From the NCBI RefSeq assembly GCF_020085105.1, contig NC_058047.1:19030001-19094000 (forward strand): a DNA stretch of 64,000 nucleotides, written 5' to 3'. Under the pieces are notes generated by a model. That model had not been told where the DNA came from, ran no database searches, and worked only from the letters and a program-made list of their open reading frames with translations. The first letter of the stretch is position 1; each line of letters opens with the position of its first letter. This DNA is from Siniperca chuatsi (taxonomy: Eukaryota; Chordata; Actinopteri; Centrarchiformes; Sinipercidae). This document shows positions 11,601-26,480 of the stretch, piece after piece. The position numbers were made by a program, and so were the translations under genes.

Positions 11601-13262
11601 GCTGTAAATAATATTGATCCAGGATTTAACATCATAAAGTGAGACAGTATAATGAAAGAGTTTGAGAAGTTAGATAGGGCATCTGGCCGAAGCTCAGCCT
11701 GTTGTAATCATACAGCAGAACCATCCAACAACCCCGGTAGGCCAAGGTGCTCTTCTCATGTAACGTCTCATTGATAAGAGCAGCAAACACCTCATTTACA
11801 GGAACCTTAGGCTATAAGATCAGGTACTTTAAAAGCCATCCAAACACATTCAGACCATGCCTGTGTGCCAGCAAATAAAACACCTTGATATTGCCCCAAC
11901 TAAACTAGGATGATTCTGTCTTAATGTCCCATTTCAAGGACCAAGGAGCCCATAGTCTTTATGGCTCCACAGAATTGCAGGTAGTAATGTTTGACACAGC
12001 AGGGCTCCTGCCTTTCAGATGATCAAAGTGACAAGTTCAGCCTGCAACCAGAGCCACTTACAGGAGACATCAAGAAGCAGCAAGATTGGCAGCTTTTAGG
12101 TCTTTGGTCCATTTCATCAGCCATTACTACCAGCAGAGGCGACGTGCTGTGGAGGACTAGTGGGAGGAGGGGAAGGCAGATTAACAGACAGCTGATACAG
12201 GTGTATAGGCGGTATCAAACAGCAGCTCTGTCAATACAGCAGGCTCCAAATTTCTTTAGAAGGGGCTGGGATCCCCAAAGTATGCCCACCGATTTCACTA
12301 TGACAGGATTAACTGGGAGCTCCGTATGATTTTCTCAGATTCTGTGACTCAACAATTCAGTGATCCACGTTCTATCGGCTTTAAAGGCCCCTATCCCAAG
12401 TTTCAAAAGCTTACCCTCCGGACAAGGGACACTCTTTTTCTCACATACGGTTCCGCTTTCCCTTTTTTGCTGCATTCAGTTGTTCATCAACCGCTGCGTC
12501 CTCGCCAGCTCTCCCATCCTCCTTTCTCTGCACATCTGCTAGGTTTGAGTTTTCCTTTCTTCCCTCCAGAGCCTTGCTTGGCCCAAGGCCCTTATAGCCA
12601 AATTGGTTTACATTGGAGAGATAAATGCTCTGCAAATGCGCTTAAACACGTACAGTAAAAAATGCAGACAGTGCGTGTCAGGATTATCACCCAAGTCAGG
12701 GGGAGAAAGGAGAGCGTCTCTGTAGCACAAAGCTGGGGAGCCAGAGTGAAGCCTGCAGATATAGTCCGTCTCATCCACTTCTCAGGAGAAAGAGAGGAGG
12801 ATTTAGCATTTGCATGCTAGTCTGTAATTCCTGGCATTATATAACTTGTCGCCAACAATCAAACTCCTGTGGTATTGTGAAAGTATTGTTTCACATGGGT
12901 GAGCAAAGTGTGGAGTTAGACTCTTGGGGGAAGGGGGTGTTAGTGGTAGCATGGAGACAGCTGGTCCAAGATGCATGGCAGAGACCACCCTCTAAGCCCA
13001 GTCAAGAACTATTCTGCAACACAAGCTCAGGCCCAACTACAGAAGGTGCACCTCAAAATCCTCTCAAAATATTCAGCTAAGAGCATAAATGACTCACCTG
13101 AACATGGTATATGTAGAAAGAGGCTGATCCAAAGTGCTACAGCTGTGGAAAGAAAATTAAGAATTATAAATTTGTAGTCCCAAAATCAAGTCTGCTTGAT
13201 CATACAGATGGTGATTAAAGATTACTCTTAATTGCATTATTGATCACATGTAGTATTTATCA
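8616..13262. other. Spacer between faah and dmbx1 (part 1)
   Basis: No gene is seen in 4.6 kb. The open frames here are short, have no family features and start or end in AT-rich DNA. The only assignable item is a LINE tail at about 9290-9345. Confidence 0.5.
9290..9345 (+). mobile_element. 3' tail of a LINE
   Basis: GTTTCCCCTCGGGAATCAATAAAGTATTTCTGATTCTGA is the characteristic end of a fish non-LTR family, with an AATAAAG followed by a short TTCTGA repeat. Only the tail was recognised, a typical 5'-truncated insertion. Confidence 0.6.
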
Positions 13263-13276
13263 TATTTAAAAAAAAA

Positions 13277-13635
13277 AAAAGCACATGTAAAATTCATGTT
13301 CTCACGTGAAATAATGTGAAATATGATAATGTCCGAAAGCCATATGTGTACATTAGAAATTCTGTTTCACATATAGTAATGGGAATTTGTCACCTGAAAT
13401 GTGTTTTTTGTGTGATGTTAAATGTGAAATTGTGGTTTTCACATGTGATGACTTTCACTTCACATTTGCTATATCTGAAAATCATATGCGCATACATTAT
13501 GTGAATTTCTCACTTGTGAAAAGTTTGAAAACCTCGTGTGATTGTGAAATTTTGACATGTGAAATGTTTTTTTCACATTTGATAAAAATGTGAAATGCTT
13601 TTTACATGTGATAAATTCACATGAGCATTTTTTGT
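13277..13635. repeat. Degenerate minisatellite of TTCACATGTGAAA-like units
   Basis: About 360 bp are built from diverged, partly palindromic units of the type (T)TCACATGTGAAAT, for example at 13437-13448, 13556-13566, 13570-13580 and 13602-13623. The spacing is irregular. It creates two short spurious open frames that are not genes. Confidence 0.7.
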
Positions 13636-14981
13636 AAGGTAGTGGTGTTTACCTGCTCAGGGCCTGCAGATGGAAAATAGCTTGCTGTTAAATGTGGTAC
13701 AAAGCATCTTTTTGCTAGAGATTAAAGCTTTCGTACAAATACATTTAAAGTATAAGGCTGGCAACATTCTATATTTCTGTTATTATCAACAAATCCCATG
13801 AAAAAACAAAAAACAACAATGTGACAATCAAATATATACTTTGATTATTTTTAAAGGCTCAGTAATTTCCTAAAACAGTTGGGCACTGCAGTTTTTAGCA
13901 AATGTTACTCAAACAGGAGTAAATGATGCATTTGTTGAAACTATTTTCAGCTGCAGATGAATACACATTTGGTTCTTTAGAGAGTATTTTTTGCAGCAGG
14001 ATGGTGTATGTGGGACTGATGAAGGAACATGTCCACCAGTGCAACAGTGTGGCTCATTGATGTGTTTTATTTTAATAGCTTTTAGACAACAATGCAGGTC
14101 TATGACACAGGAATAAGCTACACAGACAATATTTGTTAACAAAATCAATTCATTAATATTTTTGGTCTTTTGACAGTAAAAAATATTGAAGATCACAAGA
14201 ACAATCTTTCAATAAAATAACATTTTAAATATCCTCAAATGAGCTACAAGCATATACAGTATGACACTCCCACATATCTAAGTAGATGTAACGTCACTAG
14301 GTGAAAGAGGTCTCACTTGGTGAAGACAGGTAGGGTGTATACAGATAAACTGGATCCTGAAGACAAAGCAGCTTTCTCCCTCCACACCTGCTGCTGCTTC
14401 TGCTGCTGCTGTACCCTGGTGGACACCAAGCTGCTGTCCCTGTGCGCTAGCATCAGTGTAAAACCCCTCCACATGCTCTGCCATGGGGATTTGGGTGTAA
14501 AACTTCCAAGAACCCCCCCATCCCCACTACCACCACCACCCCACCCCAAATAAAAGCCCCCTTTTTCTCATCCCCACGACCTTCCCCTCCCTCCAAATCA
14601 ACGCCATCCCCCTCAGACCTCCCAACACAAAGCCCTAAGAGCAAACCCAGCACAGAAATCATAGCACACCATTCAATCATTGTTTTTTCCCCTCTCTCAC
14701 CCCTTTTATGGTCCCACTAAAGGTTTTAGCTGGGCAGAGAAGGAGGACTGTCACTGAGGAAACCTTAGCCCATTGATGAAGTGACAGGAGCTGCCAGAAT
14801 ATGATCCTAATCCTGTTTCCAGCATTCTTTTAGCCCACTGGCATCGCAATTCCTCCACACATTCTCTGAGCTGTCAACTAGGAAAATCCCTCTAATAGCG
14901 CATTGCCCAGATACACATCAAAGAGCTCCTGGAAACCTTCAGCGGCTTAGCTGCCATAGACACACTCACACACAGACATAC

Positions 14982-14983
<2 letters not shown>

Positions 14984-15034
<51 letters not shown>
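14984..15034. repeat. Compound microsatellite (CT)n(CA)n
   Basis: About 14 CT units run directly into about 11 CA units without interruption. Confidence 0.95.
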
Positions 15035-15462
15035 TTCCCATTAATTTACACCCATATGATTTTTTACAAACACATAAAACCCAGACGTTCATGACAAATT
15101 GACCACATATTTAAAGAGTGTGCCTGAAAAAAGCCCAACGGCATTTGTAAGAGTTGTCATTGCAGCCCCAAAATTATTTTTATGCTCTGTAACCTGCCCC
15201 TTCCTAAACCACCCCTCTCACCTCCCTTTCTTCAGTTAGACAGTGATATAATCTTTATGGTCATAGAGCGAGGAAGCGGGAAAAGACCAGGAAAAAACAG
15301 GTGTCTGAACTTTGCTGACTCCAGGAACCCTTTCAGTCCTATTTTATCTCATTCTATTCTTACTTAATCCATCGATATCCCAACCAAGGTAATCTTCTTA
15401 TGGCAAAGCATTCTGTTTCGGTGCAGCCAAACCTCGGCTGACAGGGTGGGGGAAGAGGGGAG

Positions 15463-15481
15463 CAGAGAGAGAGAGAGAGAG
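15463..15481. repeat. (GA)n microsatellite
   Basis: Short perfect GA run. Confidence 0.85.
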
Positions 15482-17765
15482 TGAAGGGTAGGTGGGTGGG
15501 TGGTGGATTGGAGACTCTTCAGAGCCTGACACTATGTTTCAGTCATTTTATTTAGGATTAGTTTTTCTGCACTGGGTGAACAAGTGGCAGGTTCTCCCCA
15601 GTGGTGAGGTGTGTAAACCTCACCATCGAAGATGGTAGACCTCCTGTGTCTAAATTATTTATGGTTCATCAAGGTGTCTTCAGTGGAACCAAACTTAAAT
15701 TTTTACCATAAAGGGTTGAAGGTGATACCTGTGGAAATCAGAACTATTTATTAAGATTCAGTTTTCTGTCAGTTCCTCTCAGCGATGTCAGCCATCCAGA
15801 GAGGAGCTGGATTCGGCACACCCTAAACTAATCCCTCTCTTGTCACCAACTTCCTCTCACTCGAGAAACTTTGAGAAAATGTTTTTGGGTGTTTTTTTGA
15901 GGCGTATATGTGAGTGCATGTTTGCATGTTGGTTGGATGTCCTGCTATGTGATTATTTCTGGTTCACGATCTAGACGGAAAAGATTCAAAAATCCACAAA
16001 AACATCTGAAAATACAAAACTGCCATTAAGAAAATGGGATTTTTTGATGACATTCATTCAGAGTGTCTCTATTTCCTCAATTCAATGCCACATATCTAAA
16101 TGTAGGAATTTCATACAAGAAAGGTTGCCTCATGTTTGTTCTTTTCTTACATTTTTAGTAACGTATGTTTTGCTTTTCCTCTGACTCAAGAAATCAACAC
16201 GCATTTCTTTAAATAAAGCTCCATCTTTGCTTTGGAAAATGGCAAAATGAGGCAATGTGAGTACAAGCAAATATTTTCATCTTATATTCAAACCGATGAC
16301 ACTGGGAACATGAGTCATTCTTATGTGTGATTTATTACTTGCATTAAACAGATAAATTACTCACATTTTAAACAATTGAGAAATACATGTCTTGAATCTA
16401 CAGTGATATAATACATAGAGAATGGGCCTGTGCGTCTTTCTGCTGAAGCTCAGAGAAAGAGTTCAGTCCGGCACCCGAGGGAACAAAAATATATGTTGGC
16501 TGGGTCATATTTATTTGTTGCTGTGCCTCCTTTGCAGAGTCTCCCCTTATTATTAGGTCCTTTGCTTAAAGCCACAATTGAAAAATAAATTTAACTTTTC
16601 CTCTCAAATCCTTCACACAAAAGGAGACATGAAGTTACTCTTTAGCCGGGCAGATGGAGGTGAACACTGAAGGATATTTACAATGCTCAATGGATTCTTG
16701 CAGGCTGAGCTGAGTGCTGTAACTTTAAACAAGGAGAGTCATGTGTCATCTACAAAAAAAAAAAAAAAATACAGGCTGGGGGATTATATTGACTGATCTG
16801 AGCTTTGCTTCAGTTATCAGATCTGATGTGACACTTTATTCTGTGTCTTGCAGCTGTAAACCATGCTTCAGAGGGGTGCATGCATGCATAGTTCACATTA
16901 AGGAGTTGAATTATAGAATATTTTAATATCTTATATCTAATAATATCTGTCCTGGAATGAGACTGACAGCTCTGCTGCTCTGTTAAAGACTTTCTGCCCT
17001 GACTTCACAGAGGAGGCTGAAATCACAGTGAGCAGCTAGCATTAATAGAGTTGGCTTATGCTGTTGACAAGGAGGAGTCAAGGAATACAAGCAGAGCTCC
17101 ACAGACAAAAAGTACTGTTCAGTCACAACTGCAGTCCAGGTGGGATTTTTTTTCATTAAGTTCTTGTTGAGTTGAGTTCTTGTTATAATCTTATTTTTTG
17201 TTAAGTCTATCCAACGGAGGTGTTCTTCATGTTCTGGTGTGCTCCCAGCAGTGAGCTGCATGCCCATATGATGATGATGAGGTGAAGGGGAAGAGGTGTG
17301 TCGACAACCAGGGGCCCCCAATCTGAGGAAAGGCACCTAAAGTGCCTGCTCTAAAACACATTTTGTGGTCATCATGTGTGCCTTAAAAAATATGTTGTTT
17401 CTACAGTTTTTCATACTGCTCTGGTTTTGATAACTGCAAACAAGACATTCTCAGCATTTGTTCAATTGCATGAAACAAGCACAAATTTGAAATTTGGAAA
17501 GATTTTGAACACAGGACTTCTGAAATGTCGGTTATGACAGCCAACTGGGTAGTGGCCAAAAAAAGGTACATTTAAATCTGGGGTATTTCTAATGAGTTTT
17601 TGGAGATGTGTCTGAGTTTTGGTTGGATACACATAGTTGCTGACAGTGGTGAGAGGTCAAGAGGAAAGTGAAGGGGGCCCAGAGTCACTTCCCATGGACA
17701 GGGCCCATAATTCATAGGTAAGGCCCTGACTAGAGGGCGAACACGTAGACTGAGCAGCCCCAGCT

Positions 17766-19722
<1,957 letters not shown>

Positions 19723-21189
19723 TTATTATAGTGTTTGTTGTAGCCTGACTTATTAAAATGGCAACAGGTGAAGTACACGCATTAAAGACTGCGCTCCTAA
19801 GGAAAAATGATTCCTTTATTTTATCAAAGAATAATTAAGCAGATAACTAGGAGTGACTTCTAACGATTTCAAAGAGATAAAGAATTTAGCTGAGAGCGTT
19901 TGTGTTAGATTACATTTAAGCAAAACGAAACGGAACATTTTTAATGAAACAGTGTTTCTTCCCACGGAGGGTTTGGCCACATTAGCGGCACTTAAACCGT
20001 TCAGAAAAAATAAAATATCTTGTTTTGAAACTTGAATGTACACTAACCTTTGTAGTTACCAGCTTTCAGAAAATAAATTATGTGTTTTATGAATCCACGG
20101 CGCAACACTGAATCATTTTTAGATTTAGTTTCTGAAAGAAATAATTTAGTCATCTATAAGATGAACAGAGGTGTCCAGAAAATGTAGCTGATTCATATAA
20201 TTGGTCAGTTCCATTCAGCTATGAAAAATACAATGTGGCCTATATTTAGCATTTTATTCAATCAAATAAAATATATCATAGATCTACTACAACAGCTAAA
20301 AAGTCAAATAATTTTGGAAACACTATTTTGTGGCCATTTGTTGTTGTTGTTATTGTTATATTAACATGTTCATATCAAGGAAACATTAAATCCGTGCTGA
20401 TAAAAATAGTCTGATAATAGTGTAATTTGGTCAGTGGTCCACAATTGTGATGTGTAGATGTAGTCAACAAGAATAAAAGTTCCCTACCTGTATTATTATT
20501 CTTATTATTATTGATAAATTATTGGTCAGGCAGGTAAAAAAAAAAAAGATATTGACATTTTTCCGTCCACACAACACAAAATAGGCCAATGAAATGAATT
20601 CTGACCATCTCACCATCTGCAATCACATTACATTTTCAGTGTTCTTTTGTGCGCAGCGCTGTTAAAGCTCCGCAGGCTGGACGGACAGCAGGTGCGACAG
20701 CATATTTACTTTGCTCCCTGAGAGTTTGGCTCGAGAGGGGGGCCGTTTATTTCAATCTGTGGCGGGTCCCAGGTCAGTTTCAGACGCCTGGAGGCTGACG
20801 GAGATGTGTGACAGGTCTTCAGTGAAATATGCACGGGATCCCCAGTTGGGCTCCTGTCTAATGTGGGTGCAAATAGGTTCCAACTAGGCTATTAATTTAT
20901 CATCAGGCCTGACACTTAAAAGATGGGCCAGCGTGTGTGTGAGCACGTGTGTGTTACTGTGTGTGATGATTAAGGTTAGGGTAAGGGGCTGTCAATGACG
21001 ATCCTCACAAAGATAGAAATACAATGATGTGTGTGTGTGTTCAAAACGTGTGAATAGTGCAATAACATTTTTTTCCCAAGTGACTATTCCATTGCGTTAT
21101 AGGCTATTAGTACTAAATCGGCCTGTGGCTGGATGTAATCTGTTCGATTTTTAAAATAAATCTGCAGCTTAAAAATTCAACATAACAAC

Positions 21190-21420
21190 GCTCTGCTTTC
21201 AGGACAATGTCACACAGCCTCGGGTTCTGATTTAAGCCTAATTATGCTAATTGCCGTGGATTTATGAGTTATACAGCATTTACTAAAGATTGCCCTGGGG
21301 CCGGAGCTCTGTATGCAGGGCGTCAATTCAGCAGCATTCAGAAACATAAACGACACAGGAAATGAAATGGAGATAATTAACCTAAAGTCAATTAACAACC
21401 TGTAATGATGCACAAAAAGA
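21190..21420. promoter_or_regulatory. Candidate homeodomain-bound element in dmbx1 intron 1
   Basis: This is a unique stretch with clustered homeodomain-type sites: TAATTATGCTAATTG (21239-21253), ATAATTAA (21373-21380) and GTCAATTAAC nearby. Density and position suggest an enhancer, but conservation could not be tested. Confidence 0.3.
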
Positions 21421-21860
21421 ACTTCCTTAAAACCGTATTAAACAACGTTTAAATGTATCTAAATTAGAATATGTAGGCCTATTTGTAGCGAAAATCTGTA
21501 ATTTACCGCCTTACAACTGTCAGTGTTACTGAAAGCTGATACTGATAACCTTAAACACTTGCACACTTTTAATCGATTAATTTGAGCAAAAGACACAGGC
21601 GTTGTTCAGCTGCTGCAGGCTATCGCTGGTTTCGTTGGTGACCTCGGATGGTCGACGGACTGCGCTTTTGAATAAGACTCAAAGACTTCATTGAGTTAGG
21701 AAGACAACAAAACTCCACGATGAAAAACAACAACAAAAAAGTCAAGTTAAAAAGACTCGTAAAGCAGATTTTACGGTTTTAAAATTAGACAACTTGTTTT
21801 GCTACAGAACTAATTCACGATTATTGCAATGGTCCGACTTCGGTTCAGCAAACTTCTTAC

Positions 21861-22055
21861 CTCTCTGCTCTCTGTGTATCTGAAGCGAAATATCTCCACA
21901 AGCAGCCGAATATTTTCCTTTCAAATCTTCTTCTCTAAAATCCGCAGGCGGCTGTTCATTTTGTTCATTTCATTTGCTTTTTCATTCACTGTGATATCCT
22001 GAGAATATCCCGGTCGCCCCGCTCCGTCCTGTGGCTCGCCTCTCTGTGGATGTGG
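21861..22055 (-). other. dmbx1: Probable non-coding first exon of dmbx1
   Basis: A strong donor on the minus strand (GAGAGAG|GTAAGAAG, exon end at 21861) lies 2.2 kb upstream of the acceptor at 19619 that opens the first coding exon. The start boundary is inferred from a TTTAAAG-type TATA-like element at 22083-22090 and a GC-rich flank. Transcript data would be needed to confirm it. Confidence 0.5.
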
Positions 22056-22082
22056 GAGAATGCTGAGCTGCCATCTATCGGC

Positions 22083-22090
22083 CTTTAAAG
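22083..22090 (-). promoter_or_regulatory. dmbx1: TATA-like element of dmbx1
   Basis: CTTTAAAG sits about 30 bases upstream of the inferred first exon in a GC-rich setting. It is a weak match and is proposed only on position. Confidence 0.25.
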
Positions 22091-22144
22091 CGCTCCGGGT
22101 GGGGTCACCGGGGCGCTCAGACGCTCCTTCTCTGTGCCAATCAC

Positions 22145-22195
22145 GTCGCTTTCCTCCTCCTCCTCCTCCTCCTCCACCACCACAGCTCCTCCGCC
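22145..22195. repeat. (CTC)n-rich stretch
   Basis: CCT/CTC triplets with CCACCACCA, in the upstream flank of dmbx1. The encoded proline run is not a gene. Confidence 0.8.
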
Positions 22196-22279
22196 CTCCT
22201 CCTTCACAGCACTCTTCACTTCATAGATTATTTTCTGCATCCGAGGTGTCGACTTTTCTGCTGCCGCAGTTGTATTGAA

Positions 22280-24497
22280 AGAAAAAAAAACATTTTAAAA
22301 AAATGTATTTTGTAGCCTGTGTAAGGATTTTTCTTCCAAAAATTACAATTAGTATTCTAATTATTGATATTTAGCTCACTTGTTATTTTTGGAGGTGTTA
22401 ATAATGATAATGCTTATGTTTTTGGTTTTATTGAGGATACAGACTGGCGCTAAAGAAGAAGCTTCCACCTAAATAGTAAATTCTCCTAATATTTTAAAAT
22501 TCATCTGGACACATCTCAACATGACAACGTGTAGGCTATTTTAAGGTATTATTTGGTCTTAATTACTTTAAAAAAAATATGTTTAATATCTTAGGGTTTA
22601 CTTAAAATGGGTTGCTCAATAGAAGCTACAGCCAAGGTCAAAGGTCAGGCTGCATTTATGTTTTTTTTCTTTTAGAAATATCTTTTTCAAATGTTTAACT
22701 AAAACTCCTTGATACAGTTACCTTCTTTTAACCACAGTAGTTTTAAATTGCTTTACCCACATTCATAATACTATTAAATGGCTAATAGACACTAAAATGG
22801 CCATTTGTGGGTTTTAGGCTTTTATAGTACTTTTTGGATTGATTTAAAGGCCTAAAGACCCATTACAAATGTCAGGAAACTAAAATTTTAAAAGAAAGTC
22901 AATATTAGCTTCAGCAGCTCTTTAGTGAAGAATTATGAGTGTTTTAAAAGGAAACTTCTACTCATTAAATGCTTGCATTCAGCCAAAAAAAGGTCTATAA
23001 CTTAATTAAATTATATGCAAATGGTAAGTAATGGCCTATACTACCCTCTTGCAGTGACTTGTGCACAGTGACTTTCAGGTTAATTCCGTGCTTTAATTTT
23101 ATTTTCCTCCTGCCTCGGTGTGACTGTACGTTTGGTGGGAATGCAGCTGAGATGGAGAGATGCAGGCTGGGCTCCACTGCTGCCTCCAGCAGCTCGCCGG
23201 CCCCGAGGGATTTAGGTTAGGATTGGGTAGACAAGACGCCATTTCACCCTCCAAAAAAATGTCTTAAAATGACTGCTGGTAAGAGGATTAAAACAATAAT
23301 GCCCCTCTCTTCTTCAAGGTTTTTAGAAAAGATTTCTTCTCCCGAAGAAAAACCGTTTAGGCTGGAATTAAGGGCAGCGAAAAGTAGCCTTTTAATGTAA
23401 AGCTTGCATATTTTGTTGAATTTTCTCCGAGAGAGAGAGAGAGAGAGAGAAAGAGGAAGGTGGGGTGGTGGGGAGTTAAAATCCTAAACTCAATTTGATC
23501 TTTGGCCACATTCATTTGCAGAACTTCAGACCCCTGACAACAGCCTGCGTGAGAAGAAAATGTGATACTCTTATAGCCTACCTCAACGCGTTCACCCAAA
23601 GTTCACTTTATACTGTTCAAGTATTGTCCTCACGACTTTTCTCTTTTAATTGGGTTTCTTATACAACTGTGAAAATCCAAAATATGAAAGCAACAAAATT
23701 AAATCAATGAGTTTACTGGACGTTTTCAAGCAACAAGTGGTCATCAGTGAGCGAATGGATGGTTTTTTTTTTATGAAATAGAGGGGTGAGAGAATTACAA
23801 CGATCTATAACAATAATAATAATTTTCTTCTGTTCTCTTGTTTGTTTTTTCAGTTCCGACCTTATGTTTTGTTCTTTTTTTGTCAGTATAGCTGCAGAGC
23901 ATTTGGGCCTAGAGGAGGAAAAAATCGGATTAACTTGTGAACCGATGGAAATAAGAACTTAAACTGGAGGTAAATCTGGCCGATGTCTCTTTGTGGGAAC
24001 CGTTTCTAAAGCAATTAAAGCGAGAAGGAATTCCTCTCAGCTGCTCTTCCTCAAATCAGCTTTTTTTTACGGACCTTAATGCGGGCTAATGTCCAGCATG
24101 GCTGAGAGCTTTAATGCAAGTGTCAAAAGGGCCTGCTATTAGAGTGATATTAGGCCAGTGGAGCAGCAGCCCCTCCTGACCCTGCAGGCAAACTCACACT
24201 GACTCACTTTACAAAGCTTTTTCATTTTTAGATAGAATGTGGACACTTTTTGGACAAATAAACATTTTCAGAACAAATTCTTAATGAAGTCTCAAGCTGG
24301 TGTAGATATTATGAGGACTTCTAGAACCCTAAATTAGGAAAAATAATGACATTTTAAAGCATATTTTCTGGATTAGGTTTTGTGTATTCAGCCCTACAAA
24401 GCCAAACAATAGAGAAGGAAATGTGACGTTATACATTTATCTGGACAAAAGTTTTATTAAAATATAAGTGGATTGTACATTATGAAAAAAGTCTGAC
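22280..24497. other. dmbx1 upstream flank, non-coding
   Basis: No gene is seen. It contains a GA microsatellite (23428-23450) and otherwise unique AT-rich DNA. Confidence 0.5.
23428..23450. repeat. (GA)n microsatellite
   Basis: Perfect GA run of about 11 units. Confidence 0.9.
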
Positions 24498-24870
24498 AAT
24501 GGCTGCAAACAACAATTATTTTCATAACCGATTTATCTGCCTATTATTTTCTCAATTAATCAGTTGGTCCACAAAATGTCTAAAATATCTCTAAAAAGAA
24601 AACAGTGAAAAATATGCACCAAAATTTCTTAGAGCACCTGGTGACGTCAACAAATATCTCGTTTTGTCAGACCAACAGTCCAAAACCCAAAGATAATCAA
24701 TTTACAATGATATAAAACAGAGGAAAGCAGCAAATCCTCACACTGGAGCAGCTGCAACCAGCAAACATTTGGTATTTTTGCTTGAAAACTGATTTAAACC
24801 ACAAATAGATTATGAAAATAGTTGCAGATTAAGTGTCTGTTAATTGATTAATCGATTAATCGTTGCAGTT
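24498..24870. repeat. MITE, second copy of the GCAACTAAC family
   Basis: The left end GGCTGCAAACAACAATTATTTTC and the right end ATTGATTAATCGATTAATCGTTGCAG are inverted relatives of the ends at 7433-7757. The interior has no frame. Confidence 0.65.
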
Positions 24871-26080
24871 CTTTTGACTTTAAAAGACACAAACAGTAGT
24901 TTGATTGTGCAGAACAGTATTGATGGTTTTGAGGCCTAATCATGATTATCCTGAATGCAGGCTGTAGTTTAGCTGTCTCTTTATATACCATTTTCACACC
25001 GCTTCTCATCCTGATCACCTTCAGGATCTCAGCGCTGCTCGCTCCAGGCTAACTTTCTAAACCCCAAATTCATCTCAGATTTCTGTGGATTTCATTGGCG
25101 TTCTCATTGTTCTCTGCACTCTGGCTGCATTCAATCTTTATCATGTTAAAGCCTCTCATCAGATCTGAGTTATCGTCTTTGCTCTCAATCATCCTCCCGC
25201 CTGCTTTCTGAATATCAAAACTTTATCCCTGCATCAGGACTTTGGCAGTCTGAATCAAAGCTCAACCGAGGAAGCTGCAGTGATTTATAATTCATGTTCA
25301 GTTTTTAATCAGGTTTATAACGCATGAACGTTTGTAATTTTACCCCTCAAATGGCTCCCTATATTTACAAGTAGCATTTTACATCGAATCGAGGAGAAAG
25401 TTGATGCCTTCAGCCTTTAGAGCCCATTAACTTTTATCATTAGGTTTTCTTTAACTTCATGAATATATTAGCTTTCAATCCAGCTGCTCTAGCCTGCACA
25501 TGCTCTTAGTCAAGGTTAGCTTGTGCTCATTTGGGTGAAATTAATCATTTTGATGTATGGTTTAGAATTGACTGCTTCCTTGGGACTTGTGTGACTGGAG
25601 TAACAAAGCAACTTGCCATTAGCAATACTCCGGCTGTGTATTAGCTGGGCATTCACCTTTAAGACTTTCCTCATACGTGTTGGATACCTGATTTAAATGG
25701 ACACATCTCTGGCTCCACAGCCTCTTTTTTTTGTACTCAGATATCAGTTATCATTGTGTCAAAGGACAAGATCACACAGTCTCTTATACACATCTAATTG
25801 TAAGACAGCATTCTCTATAACCAAAGGAAAAGGCTGAAGTCCATTTACTGCCTGACAACACAGACATACACCACGCTTCTAAGCTATGGAGTACCAGTGC
25901 AAAATTAAAGTTATACACTTTAATTATAAAAACTGAACATTCAGGAAAAATACAGTAAATAAAACAGCACAACAAACATTAGTTAAATAAGTATTAATTG
26001 ATTTGTTTGTCCATATATACATACACATACACTTGAGAGCAACAGTATAAACTGTAAACACAAAATTTACATTATCACCA
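24871..26080. other. Unannotated spacer
   Basis: No gene or repeat is recognised. The composition is mostly unique and moderately AT-rich. Confidence 0.4.
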
Positions 26081-26480
26081 TTATAAAGTTGTTATGTTGA
26101 ACATGTTAGCAAACAATTGCCAGTTTACGCATCCATCAGACATGGAGCAACAGCATTCATTTGGAGTTGTGTTTCTGGCCACCCAACAAACATTAGTCCA
26201 ATGTTTGCTCTCCTTTTCGCACTGGTTTTGTCTCCACCAACTCCTGGGGAAAATATCTGGCTCTTTAGCTAAATGCTCCACTCTTTTCACCACCTAGTCA
26301 CTAACATTGTCTGTCTGCAGTTTTGTGCTGGGCAGGTAGCGTACAGTGGGTTTATCAGAGCTTTTTTGCAGAAAACAGCTGCCTGCTGCTGCTCAAGACA
26401 AAATGCAATGAAAACAGTGAGAGTGAACCAAAACAGTTAAGTTGCGGATTGGAAAACCAAAATAATGAGCTTTTTTATTA
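26081..26480 (+). repeat. Dispersed repeat family R, copy 1
   Basis: Shares with 33945-34310, 38205-38990 and 47040-47365 a backbone that includes CATCCAGCAGACATG-like sequence, CTGGCCACC, GTCTCCACCAACTCCTG, AATATCTGGCTCTTTAGCT, TGCTGGGCAGGTAG, and CAGTGGGTTT followed by AAAACAGCTGC. It is about 350-400 bp and non-coding. The open frame running through it is spurious. Confidence 0.75.

Larger units (their letters stand above)
13636..17765. other. Spacer between faah and dmbx1 (part 2, dmbx1 downstream flank)
   Basis: No gene is recognised. It holds the compound microsatellite at 14984-15034, a GA run at 15463-15481, a poly-A run near 16752 and a C-rich stretch at 14513-14600. The 16430-16700 part is unique and even in composition, and might include the dmbx1 3'UTR or a regulatory element; no decisive polyadenylation site could be fixed. 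Confidence 0.45.

Noticed and set aside
13316-13593. Two overlapping open frames
   Set aside because: Both are generated by the TTCACATGTGAAA minisatellite.
14313-14680. Several open frames on both strands
   Set aside because: C-rich/G-rich and CTG-repeat composition gives Gly, Pro and Cys runs with no family features or splice context.
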